Origin: Actinotignum timonense
GTDB taxonomy: Bacteria; Actinomycetota; Actinomycetes; Actinomycetales; Actinomycetaceae
DNA: 62,605 bases
Reading direction: 5' to 3'
NCBI RefSeq assembly: GCF_900155575.1
Contig: NZ_LT706966.1
Span: forward strand, 1,176,488 to 1,239,092
This document shows, piece by piece, positions 30,791 through 39,219 of this stretch; position 1 is the first letter of the stretch; each line of letters opens with the position of its first letter. The position numbers and the translations under genes are program-made. Below the pieces are notes generated by a model, which was not told the origin of the DNA, did no database searches, and worked only from the letters and a program-made list of their open reading frames with translations.

Positions 30791-31660
30791 CTACTTCCAG
30801 CTGACCGCCTCGCCATCCCATTCCCCGAACTGTACCTCATCGGGGAAGCGGGTGCGCATCACCGCGATTGCTTCCGGATTGGCGTCAATGAGCAGGAACT
30901 GGCGGTCCAATTCATGCGCCGCGGCTCCGGTGGTACCTGATCCGGCAAAGAAATCAAGGACGCGGTCCCCCGGGCGAGAAGATGCGGTGATAATCCGGCG
31001 CAGAATCCCCAGTGGTTTTTGGGTGGGGTAGCCGGTTTTTTCTTTTCCGGTGGGGGAGACGATGGTATGCCACCACACGTCTGTAGGAAGTTTGCCGCGT
31101 GCTGCCTTTTCCTTGGTGACTAATCCGGGAGCCATATACGGTTCTCGATCTACATCTTCCGAATTGAAGTAGTAGCTGGCCGGGTTTTTCACGTACACCA
31201 AAATAGTGTCGTGTTTGGCGGGCCAGCGTTTTTTCGTGCGAGCGCCGTAATCGTAGGCCCAAATAATCTCGTTGAGGAAACATTCCCGCCCGAAAAGCGC
31301 ATCGAGAAGCACTTTCGCGTAATGTGCCTCCCGGTAATCAAGATGGAGATAGAGCGTTCCCGAATCGGTGAGGAGCCGCCAGGCTTCTTCCAGGCGTGGT
31401 TCAAGAAAACCCCAATATTCGGCGAAGCTATCATCGTAGCCGAGTACCCGCTCCACGATCGTTTCGTAACGCTGGCCCTTGAAACCGATACGATTCCCGG
31501 TGCTGGAACGCCGGGTCACCACCGTGGAGCGGCGTTGGGTGCGGCCGGTATTAAAAGGCGGATCGAGGTAAATAAGCTGGAATGATTCAGCCGGTAAGCT
31601 CCGGAGAACCGGTAGGTTATCTCCGAACACCACAGCATCCGTATCCGCATTATTCCACAT
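30791..31660 (-). CDS. Orphan site-specific DNA methyltransferase (beta class)
   Basis: Motif IV DPPF is at residues 33-36 (LIYLDPPFNTGRT) and the SAM-binding motif I FFAGSGTTGAAAHEL is near the C-terminus, with the variable recognition region between. This order defines the beta class, which methylates adenine-N6 or cytosine-N4; DPPF fits adenine. It has 289 residues. No restriction endonuclease gene is adjacent, so it may be a solitary regulatory methylase of the CcrM kind. It is convergent with the M20 gene. Confidence 0.9.
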   Translation of the reverse strand: MWNNADTDAVVFGDNLPVLRSLPAESFQLIYLDPPFNTGRTQRRSTVVTRRSSTGNRIGFKGQRYETIVERVLGYDDSFAEYWGFLEPRLEEAWRLLTDSGTLYLHLDYREAHYAKVLLDALFGRECFLNEIIWAYDYGARTKKRWPAKHDTILVYVKNPASYYFNSEDVDREPYMAPGLVTKEKAARGKLPTDVWWHTIVSPTGKEKTGYPTQKPLGILRRIITASSRPGDRVLDFFAGSGTTGAAAHELDRQFLLIDANPEAIAVMRTRFPDEVQFGEWDGEAVSWK

Positions 31661-31843
31661 CTGCGTATCCTCACTTTCTTACCGCCGGCCGCCCGCGCGC
31701 GGGCCGGCCACTATTCCTGGAGCGCACGTCCCGCGCCCAGTTATCTGGAATTTCCGGACAACTGGGCACCGTGCGGGGTGTTCGGTTAGTGCAGCTCAGC
31801 ACGCCCGGCTAACCCCGCCGCGGGGCGTTCCTGGCGCGCATAG

Positions 31844-33097
31844 TTAGCGCAGCCGCGTTCCATCCGCCAATTCAAAGAGCGTGCGCAGCACCGCCCCGTT
31901 ACTGGAACGCAAACCGCTGTGCTCATGAGTGGAAGTTACGTACCGGTGGATCCCAGGAAGCAGTGCCCCCGTTTCCAACGAGAACTCCAGGGGCACATAG
32001 GCATCATTCACGTACACAGCAGCCGCACCGCGCGCGCCTGATTCCCGCAAAGCATCCGGGAAGTAGAGTTGAGGCCACTCCCAGGTGGCCAGCTTCTCAA
32101 CTACATCCTTCCACGGTTGGAATGCCGGCACGGTATCCGCCCATTCCGCCCACACATGTTCACCGTAGAGAAGCGAAGTATCGGTGCGGAAATCCTCCGG
32201 TTGGGTACGCTCCGCGCTCCAATCGGTGACCACGCCGTCCGCGTAGGAGGATTCGTGCAGCACATAGTAGAGCGGGTTACGCCCATCAAACGGCATGGCC
32301 GCGGCCAGGTCATAACGGAAAGCGGTGGAAGCCGGATCCTTTTCCAGCAGGTAGTACAGTTCCCGCCACCCGTTATCCGAACCGAGAAGGTGCCCGAGGG
32401 AACGCAGCCGCGAAGGTGAGACAATTTCCCCGGTGGGTAATTCGATGGAGCCGCTACCGGCCAGATCCACCAGCTCCCGTACCCGATCCCGATGCGCGGG
32501 GAAGCGCCGGTAGTACTCTGCACTGTGCTCCCGCATCTTTTCCCACGTGAGGGAATAGACATCATCAGCGCTGTGGCGCACCGCGGTGAGCCCGCCGGTG
32601 AGGAAAGCCTGATCGATATGTTCGGGCGCGACCGAGAGGTAATGCACGGTAGTGAAACCACCGAAGGACTGCCCGAGCAGGTTGATTTTCTCCACGCCGA
32701 GCTCGCGGCGCAGCGCTTCGCAATCGCGCACAATGCCGTCAGCGCGCAGGTGGCTGAGATATTCGGCCACTTCCGCGGCGCTTCCCGTGCTCAGGATATC
32801 TTCCCCAACGGGTGTGGAGCGCCCTGTACCGCGTTCATCCACAAAAACAACCCGGTAGCGTTCCAGGGCCACATTTAGCCAGGAGGGTTCCAGCGGGGAC
32901 AGGCTGGGCCGCCAGGCTTCATAACCGGGCCCGCCCTGCAGGTAGAAGAGATAAGGGAGGGATTCCCCGCCCGGGCGGGTGGCGATGCGAGCAAATATAT
33001 CAATGGTGCGCGCATCTTCCCGATCCGCGGTGAGCGGCACCGTGAGGCTGAGTTCATCGAGGCGAAGCTGCTCGAGGTAGTGCGTTGTTGTCGTCAT
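31844..33097 (-). CDS. Alpha/beta hydrolase, proline iminopeptidase-like (S33)
   Basis: A 417-residue hydrolase with the S33 oxyanion motif FYLQGGPGYE, VVFVDERGTGRS, and the nucleophile elbow LLGQSFGG (Ser144). A cap domain and a C-terminal His region (STHEHSG) complete it. Such enzymes remove N-terminal proline or hydrolyse hydrophobic peptides and amides. No signal peptide, so it is cytoplasmic. It is upstream of the methyltransferase gene on the same strand, but a 180-bp gap with a GC-rich dyad separates them. Confidence 0.88.
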   Translation of the reverse strand: MTTTTHYLEQLRLDELSLTVPLTADREDARTIDIFARIATRPGGESLPYLFYLQGGPGYEAWRPSLSPLEPSWLNVALERYRVVFVDERGTGRSTPVGEDILSTGSAAEVAEYLSHLRADGIVRDCEALRRELGVEKINLLGQSFGGFTTVHYLSVAPEHIDQAFLTGGLTAVRHSADDVYSLTWEKMREHSAEYYRRFPAHRDRVRELVDLAGSGSIELPTGEIVSPSRLRSLGHLLGSDNGWRELYYLLEKDPASTAFRYDLAAAMPFDGRNPLYYVLHESSYADGVVTDWSAERTQPEDFRTDTSLLYGEHVWAEWADTVPAFQPWKDVVEKLATWEWPQLYFPDALRESGARGAAAVYVNDAYVPLEFSLETGALLPGIHRYVTSTHEHSGLRSSNGAVLRTLFELADGTRLR

Positions 33098-33132
33098 ACT
33101 AGGAACGCTACCAGGCGCTTCGACATTAGTAG

Positions 33133-35133
33133 CTACACGATGACCTCGCGGGAAATCTCCACGGTGCGATCCGCCGGGAGACTCCTCACCCAGGCCGGCG
33201 ATGCGGAATGGCGCGCGATCCGCGCAAAAAGCCAGGCTTGCCAGCGAGCCAATTGCGGAAAATCACCGGTGGCGGCAGAGCTCGTGGTGCCCGGAGCTGC
33301 GTCGTCGTTCTTCCCACGCGAGCGTACCCCCAGGTGGCTGAGCACCCACTGGGCCTCGCTCAGCTTCCAGGAACCCCACCCGTATTCGTGTTGCGCCCAT
33401 TCCAGATCAGCCGGAATATTGCGGATATCCATGAAGCCGTAACGCATCGTGAGGTGTACAACGCCTTCCACGCGCGGGCTCACCTGCGTGCGGGTAATGC
33501 GTTCGGCGCGCTCGATATGGGCCTGCGGGGCCGTTTTAATGGAGAGAATAATAACGTGGTCGCGCAGACTGCGATGTAGCGCGGTGGTAGCCCGCAAAGC
33601 CGCCGGAACCGTGGTAGCGAGGGAATGCGGATAGATCACGGTACCCGGAACACGCCGCAGCGGATTTTTCTGCAGCTGCGCCGCGAACTCCGCGAGGGTA
33701 CCTTCGGTTCGGGCCCGGGTAGCTGCTACCACTGCCTCCCCGCGCCGCCAGGTGAGCATAACGACCATAAGAACGAGGGCGATGAGCAGGGGGAGCCAGC
33801 CGCCGGTTACCAGCTTTGCGGCATTAGCGGCGAAAAGCGGAACTTCCACCACTCCGAGCACCACAGCCAGCGCAGCGCTTTGCCACCAGCGCCAGTGCCA
33901 GCCGATCACCGTGAGGGCTAAGAGCATGGCGGTGGTAAGAAGGAAATCGGTGGAGACCGCCAGCCCATAGGCGGATGAAAGCCGCTCCGAATCGCGGAAA
34001 ATCACCACGACGGTCGCTACTGCGGCCACCAGCAGCCCGGTAATATCCGGCAGGTAAATCTGCCCCGCCCCACTCGCGGAGGTATAGCGAATCCGCAGGT
34101 GCGGCAGGTATCCCAACCGGGAAGCCTGGCGGGCAATGGAATAGGTCCCCGCGATCACCGATTGCGAGGCGATCACCGTGGCGCCGGTGGCCAGCAGCGT
34201 GAGTACCAGGGCCCACTGGGAAGAAACCAGATGGAAGAACGGATCGGCAATGGCCTCCGGATGCTCGAGCAGCAGTGCACCCTGCCCCAGGTAGTTACAC
34301 ACCAGTGCGGGCAGCACCACCGCGAACCACACCGCGGAAATGGGGCGCCTCCCGAAATGGGCGATATCGGCGTAGAGCGCTTCGGCACCCGTCACCGCAA
34401 GCACGACCGCGCCCATGGCGAAAAAACCGATGGCCGGGTGGCGAGCCACAAAAGTGAGGGCCTCATGCGGGGAAAGTGCCGCGAAAATTTCCGGATGCGC
34501 GGCAATATGCGGGAGGGCGATGAGAGCCAGGCCCGTGAACCACAGCAGCATGAAGGGCCCGAAAATAACGCCAACCCGCCCGGTACCGTAGCGCTGCATC
34601 CAACCCAGGGTGAGAAGAATCACCAGTGCGATGGGCACAATGAGGGTGGCGGGGAAGGTCGGGAGCGCCACCCGGATACCTTCGATAGCGGAAAGCACTG
34701 AAATGGCCGGGGTGATAACGGCGTCGCCGAAAAAGAGCGCCGCTCCGAACATGCCCGCTACCGTGAAGAGCGCGGCAGCCCGCGGCCGCCCACCGCTGAG
34801 AGTGCGCAGCAGGGTGGCGAGGGCAATAATGCCGCCTTCGCCGTCGTTATCCGCACGCAATACAAGAATGACGTACTTGAAGGACACGATAAGAAGGAGC
34901 ATCCACACCACCAGGGAGATCACTCCGTAAATCGAGGCGTCCGTGAGCGGAACGGCGCCGCCATGCACGGTGAAAACCGCGCGCACAACGTAGAGCGGAC
35001 TGGTCCCGATATCGCCGAAAACGACGCCGAGAGCGGCCAAACCAAGACCGGCCCGGGCCAGAGCCCCGCCACTGTCGGCACCGTGTTCTCCACCGTCACG
35101 CCGCAACGACGCAGCGCGAAAAATTTTTGTCAT
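33133..35133 (-). CDS. kup: Low-affinity potassium uptake protein Kup
   Basis: A 666-residue K+/H+ symporter with twelve membrane helices and a C-terminal cytoplasmic domain. Family landmarks are GVVFGDIGTSPLYVVRAVF near the N-terminus, then RADNDGEGGIIALATLL, FFGDAVITPAISVLSAIEG, and AGTYSIARQASRLGYLP further on. No riboswitch is evident in the short upstream region. It is divergent from the small membrane-protein gene. Confidence 0.95.
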   Translation of the reverse strand: MTKIFRAASLRRDGGEHGADSGGALARAGLGLAALGVVFGDIGTSPLYVVRAVFTVHGGAVPLTDASIYGVISLVVWMLLLIVSFKYVILVLRADNDGEGGIIALATLLRTLSGGRPRAAALFTVAGMFGAALFFGDAVITPAISVLSAIEGIRVALPTFPATLIVPIALVILLTLGWMQRYGTGRVGVIFGPFMLLWFTGLALIALPHIAAHPEIFAALSPHEALTFVARHPAIGFFAMGAVVLAVTGAEALYADIAHFGRRPISAVWFAVVLPALVCNYLGQGALLLEHPEAIADPFFHLVSSQWALVLTLLATGATVIASQSVIAGTYSIARQASRLGYLPHLRIRYTSASGAGQIYLPDITGLLVAAVATVVVIFRDSERLSSAYGLAVSTDFLLTTAMLLALTVIGWHWRWWQSAALAVVLGVVEVPLFAANAAKLVTGGWLPLLIALVLMVVMLTWRRGEAVVAATRARTEGTLAEFAAQLQKNPLRRVPGTVIYPHSLATTVPAALRATTALHRSLRDHVIILSIKTAPQAHIERAERITRTQVSPRVEGVVHLTMRYGFMDIRNIPADLEWAQHEYGWGSWKLSEAQWVLSHLGVRSRGKNDDAAPGTTSSAATGDFPQLARWQAWLFARIARHSASPAWVRSLPADRTVEISREVIV

Positions 35134-35256
35134 GAGCGGGAATCCTAGCTACCTTCGCTGACGAAAAAGCATGGAAAAGGTCCGGTGTGATGTTCTAGTC
35201 ACCCGGTGTACCATCGTCCCAGGAAGCTAATCGTTGCGGTGAGGAGTTCAATAACA

Positions 35257-35553
35257 ATGGAAACGGTGAACGGCGGCACCCAGCTCGCCACGAGCGGGGC
35301 GCAGGTCCTTGCCTGGGTGGTTATTAGCGTTTTGGTGCTGGCCCTGGGAATGCTTTTGCTTTTCTTGGCACGCCGCCACGCGGCGCGCGGCACCATGGAA
35401 GTCACGCCGGCAGAGGTTGCGGCCGGTGCCGTCGTGGAAAATGACGGTGCGGGGAACGACGGCGCAACTGAGGCCGCCGGCGGGCCTGGCACCACCGGAA
35501 CCGATCCCGCGGGGGATTTCTGGGATTCCCCGGAGGGTAATTCGCGCCCCTAA
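35257..35553 (+). CDS. Small single-helix membrane protein, unknown function
   Basis: A 98-residue protein with one membrane helix at about residues 14-40 (VLAWVVISVLVLALGMLLLF), a short basic stop-transfer stretch ARRHAARG, then a low-complexity tail rich in Gly, Ala, Thr and acidic residues. GAGGAG at 35241-35246 precedes the ATG by 10 bp. It is too simple in sequence to assign; probably a small inner-membrane protein with its tail in the cytoplasm. Confidence 0.55.
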   Translation: METVNGGTQLATSGAQVLAWVVISVLVLALGMLLLFLARRHAARGTMEVTPAEVAAGAVVENDGAGNDGATEAAGGPGTTGTDPAGDFWDSPEGNSRP

Positions 35554-35611
35554 CCGCTGAAATAACGAGGCCGGGGTGCCCCGGCGGTCACTAGACTGGG
35601 AGGCCATGAGT

Positions 35612-37114
35612 ATGTCTGAGTTTGCCGAGTCCACGCCTGATACCGCGCAGGCGGATACCGCGCCGGTGGATCCAATGCGGGTCCGGGAAGGTACCGCCGC
35701 TGATCACCACGCCCGCGGATACGCGCAGTTCATCGCGGAATCTCCGTCCTCCTACCACGCAGCTGCGCAGCTCGCGCGCATTCTGGAAGCACACGGTTTC
35801 ACCGAGCAGCGCGAAACGGATGCCTGGGAGGCGCGCGGGGCGCGCTATGTGCGGCGCGGTGGGGCATTGATTGCCTGGGTGAGCCCGCGAGGTGCGGGTT
35901 CCGGTGAACTAGCGCCGTTCCGAATCCTGGGTGCACATACCGATTCACCCAGCCTCAAACTCAAGCCGGCCGGCATTTCTCGTCACGGGGGCTACACCCA
36001 GGTCGATATGGAAGTGTACGGCGGGCCACTACTCAATTCCTGGCTTAACCGTGACCTTGGCCTGGCCGGGCGTATCACGGATATGGACGGTCGGGAATAC
36101 TTGGTTCGTACCCCCGCCTGCATGGTGATCCCGCAGCTCGCCCCGCACCTTATTTCGGGTAACCGCGATAGCCTCACCTTGGATCGCCAGCAGCATCTCC
36201 ATCCGATTGTTACCGGGGCGTGCGGGGATGCCGGGGTGGAATCGGAGCTCGGCGCCGATACCGATAGCGATCTTTTTGAAACCCTGGCGCGCTATGCGGA
36301 GCCGGGCCCGGAGGGCCGGGAAACGCCCGGTGCCGAATGGATCGGCTGGCATGATATCTACGCATATGATGTTGAGCCGCCGCGGCGCAATGGGACGTAC
36401 CTATCCGCCGGGCGTCAGGATAATTTATCCTCTGTATATGCCGGCCTTCGTGCGCTCCTCGATGGGGTGGCTGCGGGCGTGGGGAATGACGCGACTCTTC
36501 CCTACTTCCCAGTTTTCGCCGCTTTCGACCACGAAGAAGTCGGTTCGGGAACCACCAGCGGAGCCAGCGGGCCCTTCCTGGAAACCGTGCTGACCCGCAT
36601 CGCGGAAAGCTTCGGGGTGCGCGGGGATAGCTGGTACCGGCTACTGGCGCGTTCGGCCTGCATGTCTGCCGATGCCGGGCACGCTCTCAACCCTAATTAC
36701 GCGGAGTATTACGACCCGGATTCCGCCCCGCGCGCCGGTGCCGGCCCGCTTATCAAAATGAACGCCCAGCAGCGTTACGCCTCCGATGCCGAATCCGTCA
36801 CGCTCGCTCTCCGGGCGGCTAGTGATGCCGGCGCTGCTTACCAGTTCTTCATTTCCCGGAATTCCATTCCCTGCGGCACCACCATCGGCCCGCTGACGGC
36901 TACTCGCCTGGGTATCACCACGGTGGATGTGGGCGTACCCCTCCTGTCCATGCACTCGGCGCGCGAGCTCTCCCACGTGGATGATCTCTACCAGCTGCGT
37001 CGCCTCATTCGCGGTTTCCTTTTCGGGGAGCACGCAGCTGATATGCCGGATGCGGATCTCGCGGATACCGGCGGGGGAGCGGGGTCGGGCTCAGAAAGTG
37101 AGAGCAATGAGTAG
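35612..37114 (+). CDS. apeB: M18-family aminopeptidase (aspartyl aminopeptidase-like)
   Basis: A metallo-aminopeptidase of 500 residues. Zinc ligands and catalytic residues occur in GAHTDSPSLKLKP, SAGRQDNLSSVYAG, FAAFDHEEVGSGTTSGA, and the C-terminal LLSMHSARELSH. M18 enzymes remove acidic or neutral residues from peptide N-termini in the cytoplasm. GGGAGG at 35598-35603 is 8 bp from the ATG at 35612, chosen over the ATG at 35606. The last codons overlap the start of the AMP-ligase-like gene by 8 bp. The C-terminus has a Gly/Ser/Glu-rich tail. Confidence 0.92.
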   Translation: MSEFAESTPDTAQADTAPVDPMRVREGTAADHHARGYAQFIAESPSSYHAAAQLARILEAHGFTEQRETDAWEARGARYVRRGGALIAWVSPRGAGSGELAPFRILGAHTDSPSLKLKPAGISRHGGYTQVDMEVYGGPLLNSWLNRDLGLAGRITDMDGREYLVRTPACMVIPQLAPHLISGNRDSLTLDRQQHLHPIVTGACGDAGVESELGADTDSDLFETLARYAEPGPEGRETPGAEWIGWHDIYAYDVEPPRRNGTYLSAGRQDNLSSVYAGLRALLDGVAAGVGNDATLPYFPVFAAFDHEEVGSGTTSGASGPFLETVLTRIAESFGVRGDSWYRLLARSACMSADAGHALNPNYAEYYDPDSAPRAGAGPLIKMNAQQRYASDAESVTLALRAASDAGAAYQFFISRNSIPCGTTIGPLTATRLGITTVDVGVPLLSMHSARELSHVDDLYQLRRLIRGFLFGEHAADMPDADLADTGGGAGSGSESESNE

Positions 37115-38792
37115 CGTCCCCGTCACGAACGTTGCCTATCTGCTTGATCGCACCGCTTTCGCCAACCCGGATCGCCCCTGTCTCTTCTATGACGCCACCG
37201 CCCTGACGGTCGGTGAGGCCCGCGATATCACCTCCCGCCTCGCCCAACTTTTCGTCCAGGCCGGTGTCTCACACGGGGACCGCGTTATGATCGTGGCCCA
37301 TAATTCTCCCTATCACTATCTGGTTGCGGTGGCCTGCGCCCGCATCGGTGCGGTTTACGTTCCGGTGGACGCCCGCCTTCACCCGGTGGAGATTCAACGC
37401 CTCGTCGATTTTGCGGCCCCGCGCGTTCTTATCGCATGCGCGGAGATAGGCACCGCCGGCGCCTTCACCTCCACGGGAACTCTTATTCATTTTGTTATCG
37501 ACGACGACGTCCTCGCCCCACCTTTCACTCCCGCCCTCACCAACGGCTATATTGCTCTGAGCGCGGCAACCGGGAGTTTCACCGCTGATTTCGTTGCCGA
37601 TGGCACCGCCGGTCATCCCGCTTTTAATACCGAGGGATACCCGAGTGGGGTTGCCGTTATGATGTTCCGGCCCGCGCCCCCGGAAGCGCCCCGAGCCCTC
37701 GAACTTACCCATGACAATTTGTGGTGGGCGGATCGTATTTTCCATGATGCTCTGGGCTACGGGCGTGATGACATTTTCTTACACAGCGCTCGATGTTCCT
37801 CTATCGCCGGGTTCAACGGCGGCACGCTCTTCCACTTCGCGCGCGGGGGCCGCATTGTTATTGCGCGTACTCCCTCTCCGGCCGGCCTGCTGCACCTTAT
37901 TGAAGAACGCCGGGTCACCACCATGTTCGGCACCCCCACCACCTATTCTTTTATGCTCGACGACGACACCTTCGTCGCCCGGGATCTTTCCAGTCTTCGC
38001 TACGCCTTCGTGGGCGGAGCAGCGGTACCGCCCGCTCTTATGGGGCGCCTGGATGCCGCGGGTCTACATCCGCTGAATATATGGGGGTCTGTGGAAACAG
38101 GCGGCGTCGGCCCGTATCTTCCCACCGCGCGCGTGGCGCACAAGGCTGAAACGGTGGGGCGTGCCATGCCCCACGTGGAGATTCGCTTGGTGGAGCCGGG
38201 TACCGATACCCCGGTGGCGCCCGGGGAAAGCGGAGAAATGCAATTACGCGGACCGAGCATTTCGGCCGGATACTGGCACGGGGAGAATTACCAGCGCTCC
38301 TCCTTCGCGGGGGAATGGTTCTGCTCTCAAGACCACGCGCGGGTAGATGCGGATGGATATATCACTCTGGTTGCCCGGGTCACCGATACCATCAAAACTG
38401 GGGGAGATACCGTTCACCCCGAAGAAATTGAGCGGGTACTCCACCAGTACCCGGGAGTGCGTTCCGCCCTGGTCACAGGTGTGCCAGATCCGGTGTGGGG
38501 CCAGGTGGTGGGCGCCGCCATTGTGATGGATTCCCACGAAGCCCGTCCCGAAGATTTCGCTACCCCGGATCCGGTAACCGGCGGTTTCGCGGTGGTGCCC
38601 CAGAGCCTACCCGTGCCCAGCCTCGATCAGCTCAGGGCTTTTGCTGCCCAGGCGCTCGCCTCCTTCAAACTCCCGCGCCTCCTGGTGGTGCTTGATGAGC
38701 TTCCGGTGGGCGATGACGGGAAGGTGTCCCGGGCGCGGCTGCGCGATCTCTTCGGGCACGGTACTGCCGCGCCCGCCCCCGCGGCGCCCTAA
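37107..38792 (+). CDS. AMP-dependent synthetase/ligase homologue with altered P-loop
   Basis: A 561-residue ANL-superfamily protein (acyl-CoA synthetase fold). Recognisable parts: an N-terminal TALTVGEARDITSRLAQLF, the aromatic motif NIWGSVETGG, the hinge region EWFCSQDHARVDADGYI followed by RVTDTIKTGGDTVHPEEIE, and the catalytic-Lys region VGDDGKVSRARL. The phosphate-binding loop before LTHDNLWW, normally SGTTGxPKG, reads FRPAPPEAPRAL and keeps none of its Gly, Ser or Thr. Adenylation may be impaired, or the protein may have another role. It overlaps the M18 gene by 8 bp and is probably translationally coupled to it. Confidence 0.8.
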   Translation: MSSVPVTNVAYLLDRTAFANPDRPCLFYDATALTVGEARDITSRLAQLFVQAGVSHGDRVMIVAHNSPYHYLVAVACARIGAVYVPVDARLHPVEIQRLVDFAAPRVLIACAEIGTAGAFTSTGTLIHFVIDDDVLAPPFTPALTNGYIALSAATGSFTADFVADGTAGHPAFNTEGYPSGVAVMMFRPAPPEAPRALELTHDNLWWADRIFHDALGYGRDDIFLHSARCSSIAGFNGGTLFHFARGGRIVIARTPSPAGLLHLIEERRVTTMFGTPTTYSFMLDDDTFVARDLSSLRYAFVGGAAVPPALMGRLDAAGLHPLNIWGSVETGGVGPYLPTARVAHKAETVGRAMPHVEIRLVEPGTDTPVAPGESGEMQLRGPSISAGYWHGENYQRSSFAGEWFCSQDHARVDADGYITLVARVTDTIKTGGDTVHPEEIERVLHQYPGVRSALVTGVPDPVWGQVVGAAIVMDSHEARPEDFATPDPVTGGFAVVPQSLPVPSLDQLRAFAAQALASFKLPRLLVVLDELPVGDDGKVSRARLRDLFGHGTAAPAPAAP

Positions 38793-39219
38793 AACAGTGC
38801 TTATCTCATTGCTGGAATGATTTTGAGAAAAACTATCTCACCATATGAGATATACCTGGCGTGAGACGTGACTCCTTCCGGGGGTGGTTCTATCGGGATC
38901 CTCGCCCGTAAACGGCTCTATGCTGCGATTTTCTCCAATTTTTGCAAGCGTGAACATTTGCACATGAAAAAACACTGAGCCTAAACGTAAAGAAATCGTC
39001 AAGACTCGTGTAGGCTTTTTCCATGGTTAGAGCGGTGGCGCTGGCTATCCGCACAGGATGTCAATGCGTGTTCCATCCTGTGGAGATCGTCAACGCACCG
39101 GATTCCTGAGAATCCGGCACCGCTTTTGCATATTCCACGCGCTCACGGCGCGAACATGATCACTCCGTACCGGGGGACTGCCCCCGCGGCACGGAAACAG
39201 TCAATGAGGAGGTTCCTTC
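38793..39219 (+). promoter_or_regulatory. 427-bp upstream region of the peptide transporter with an operator-like dyad
   Basis: No gene is evident. TATCTCA (38834-38840), 5 bp, TGAGATA (38846-38852) form a perfect 7-bp dyad; another TATCTCA lies about 25 bp upstream near 38811. AT-rich segments (about 38925-39025) probably contain the promoter. A CGGATTCCTGAGAATCCGG dyad lies near 39098-39118. The long untranslated region and two dyads suggest regulated expression of the lipoprotein gene. Confidence 0.5.

Noticed and set aside
35134-35256. c-di-AMP (ydaO) riboswitch controlling kup
   Set aside because: The upstream region is too short and shows none of the expected conserved segments.
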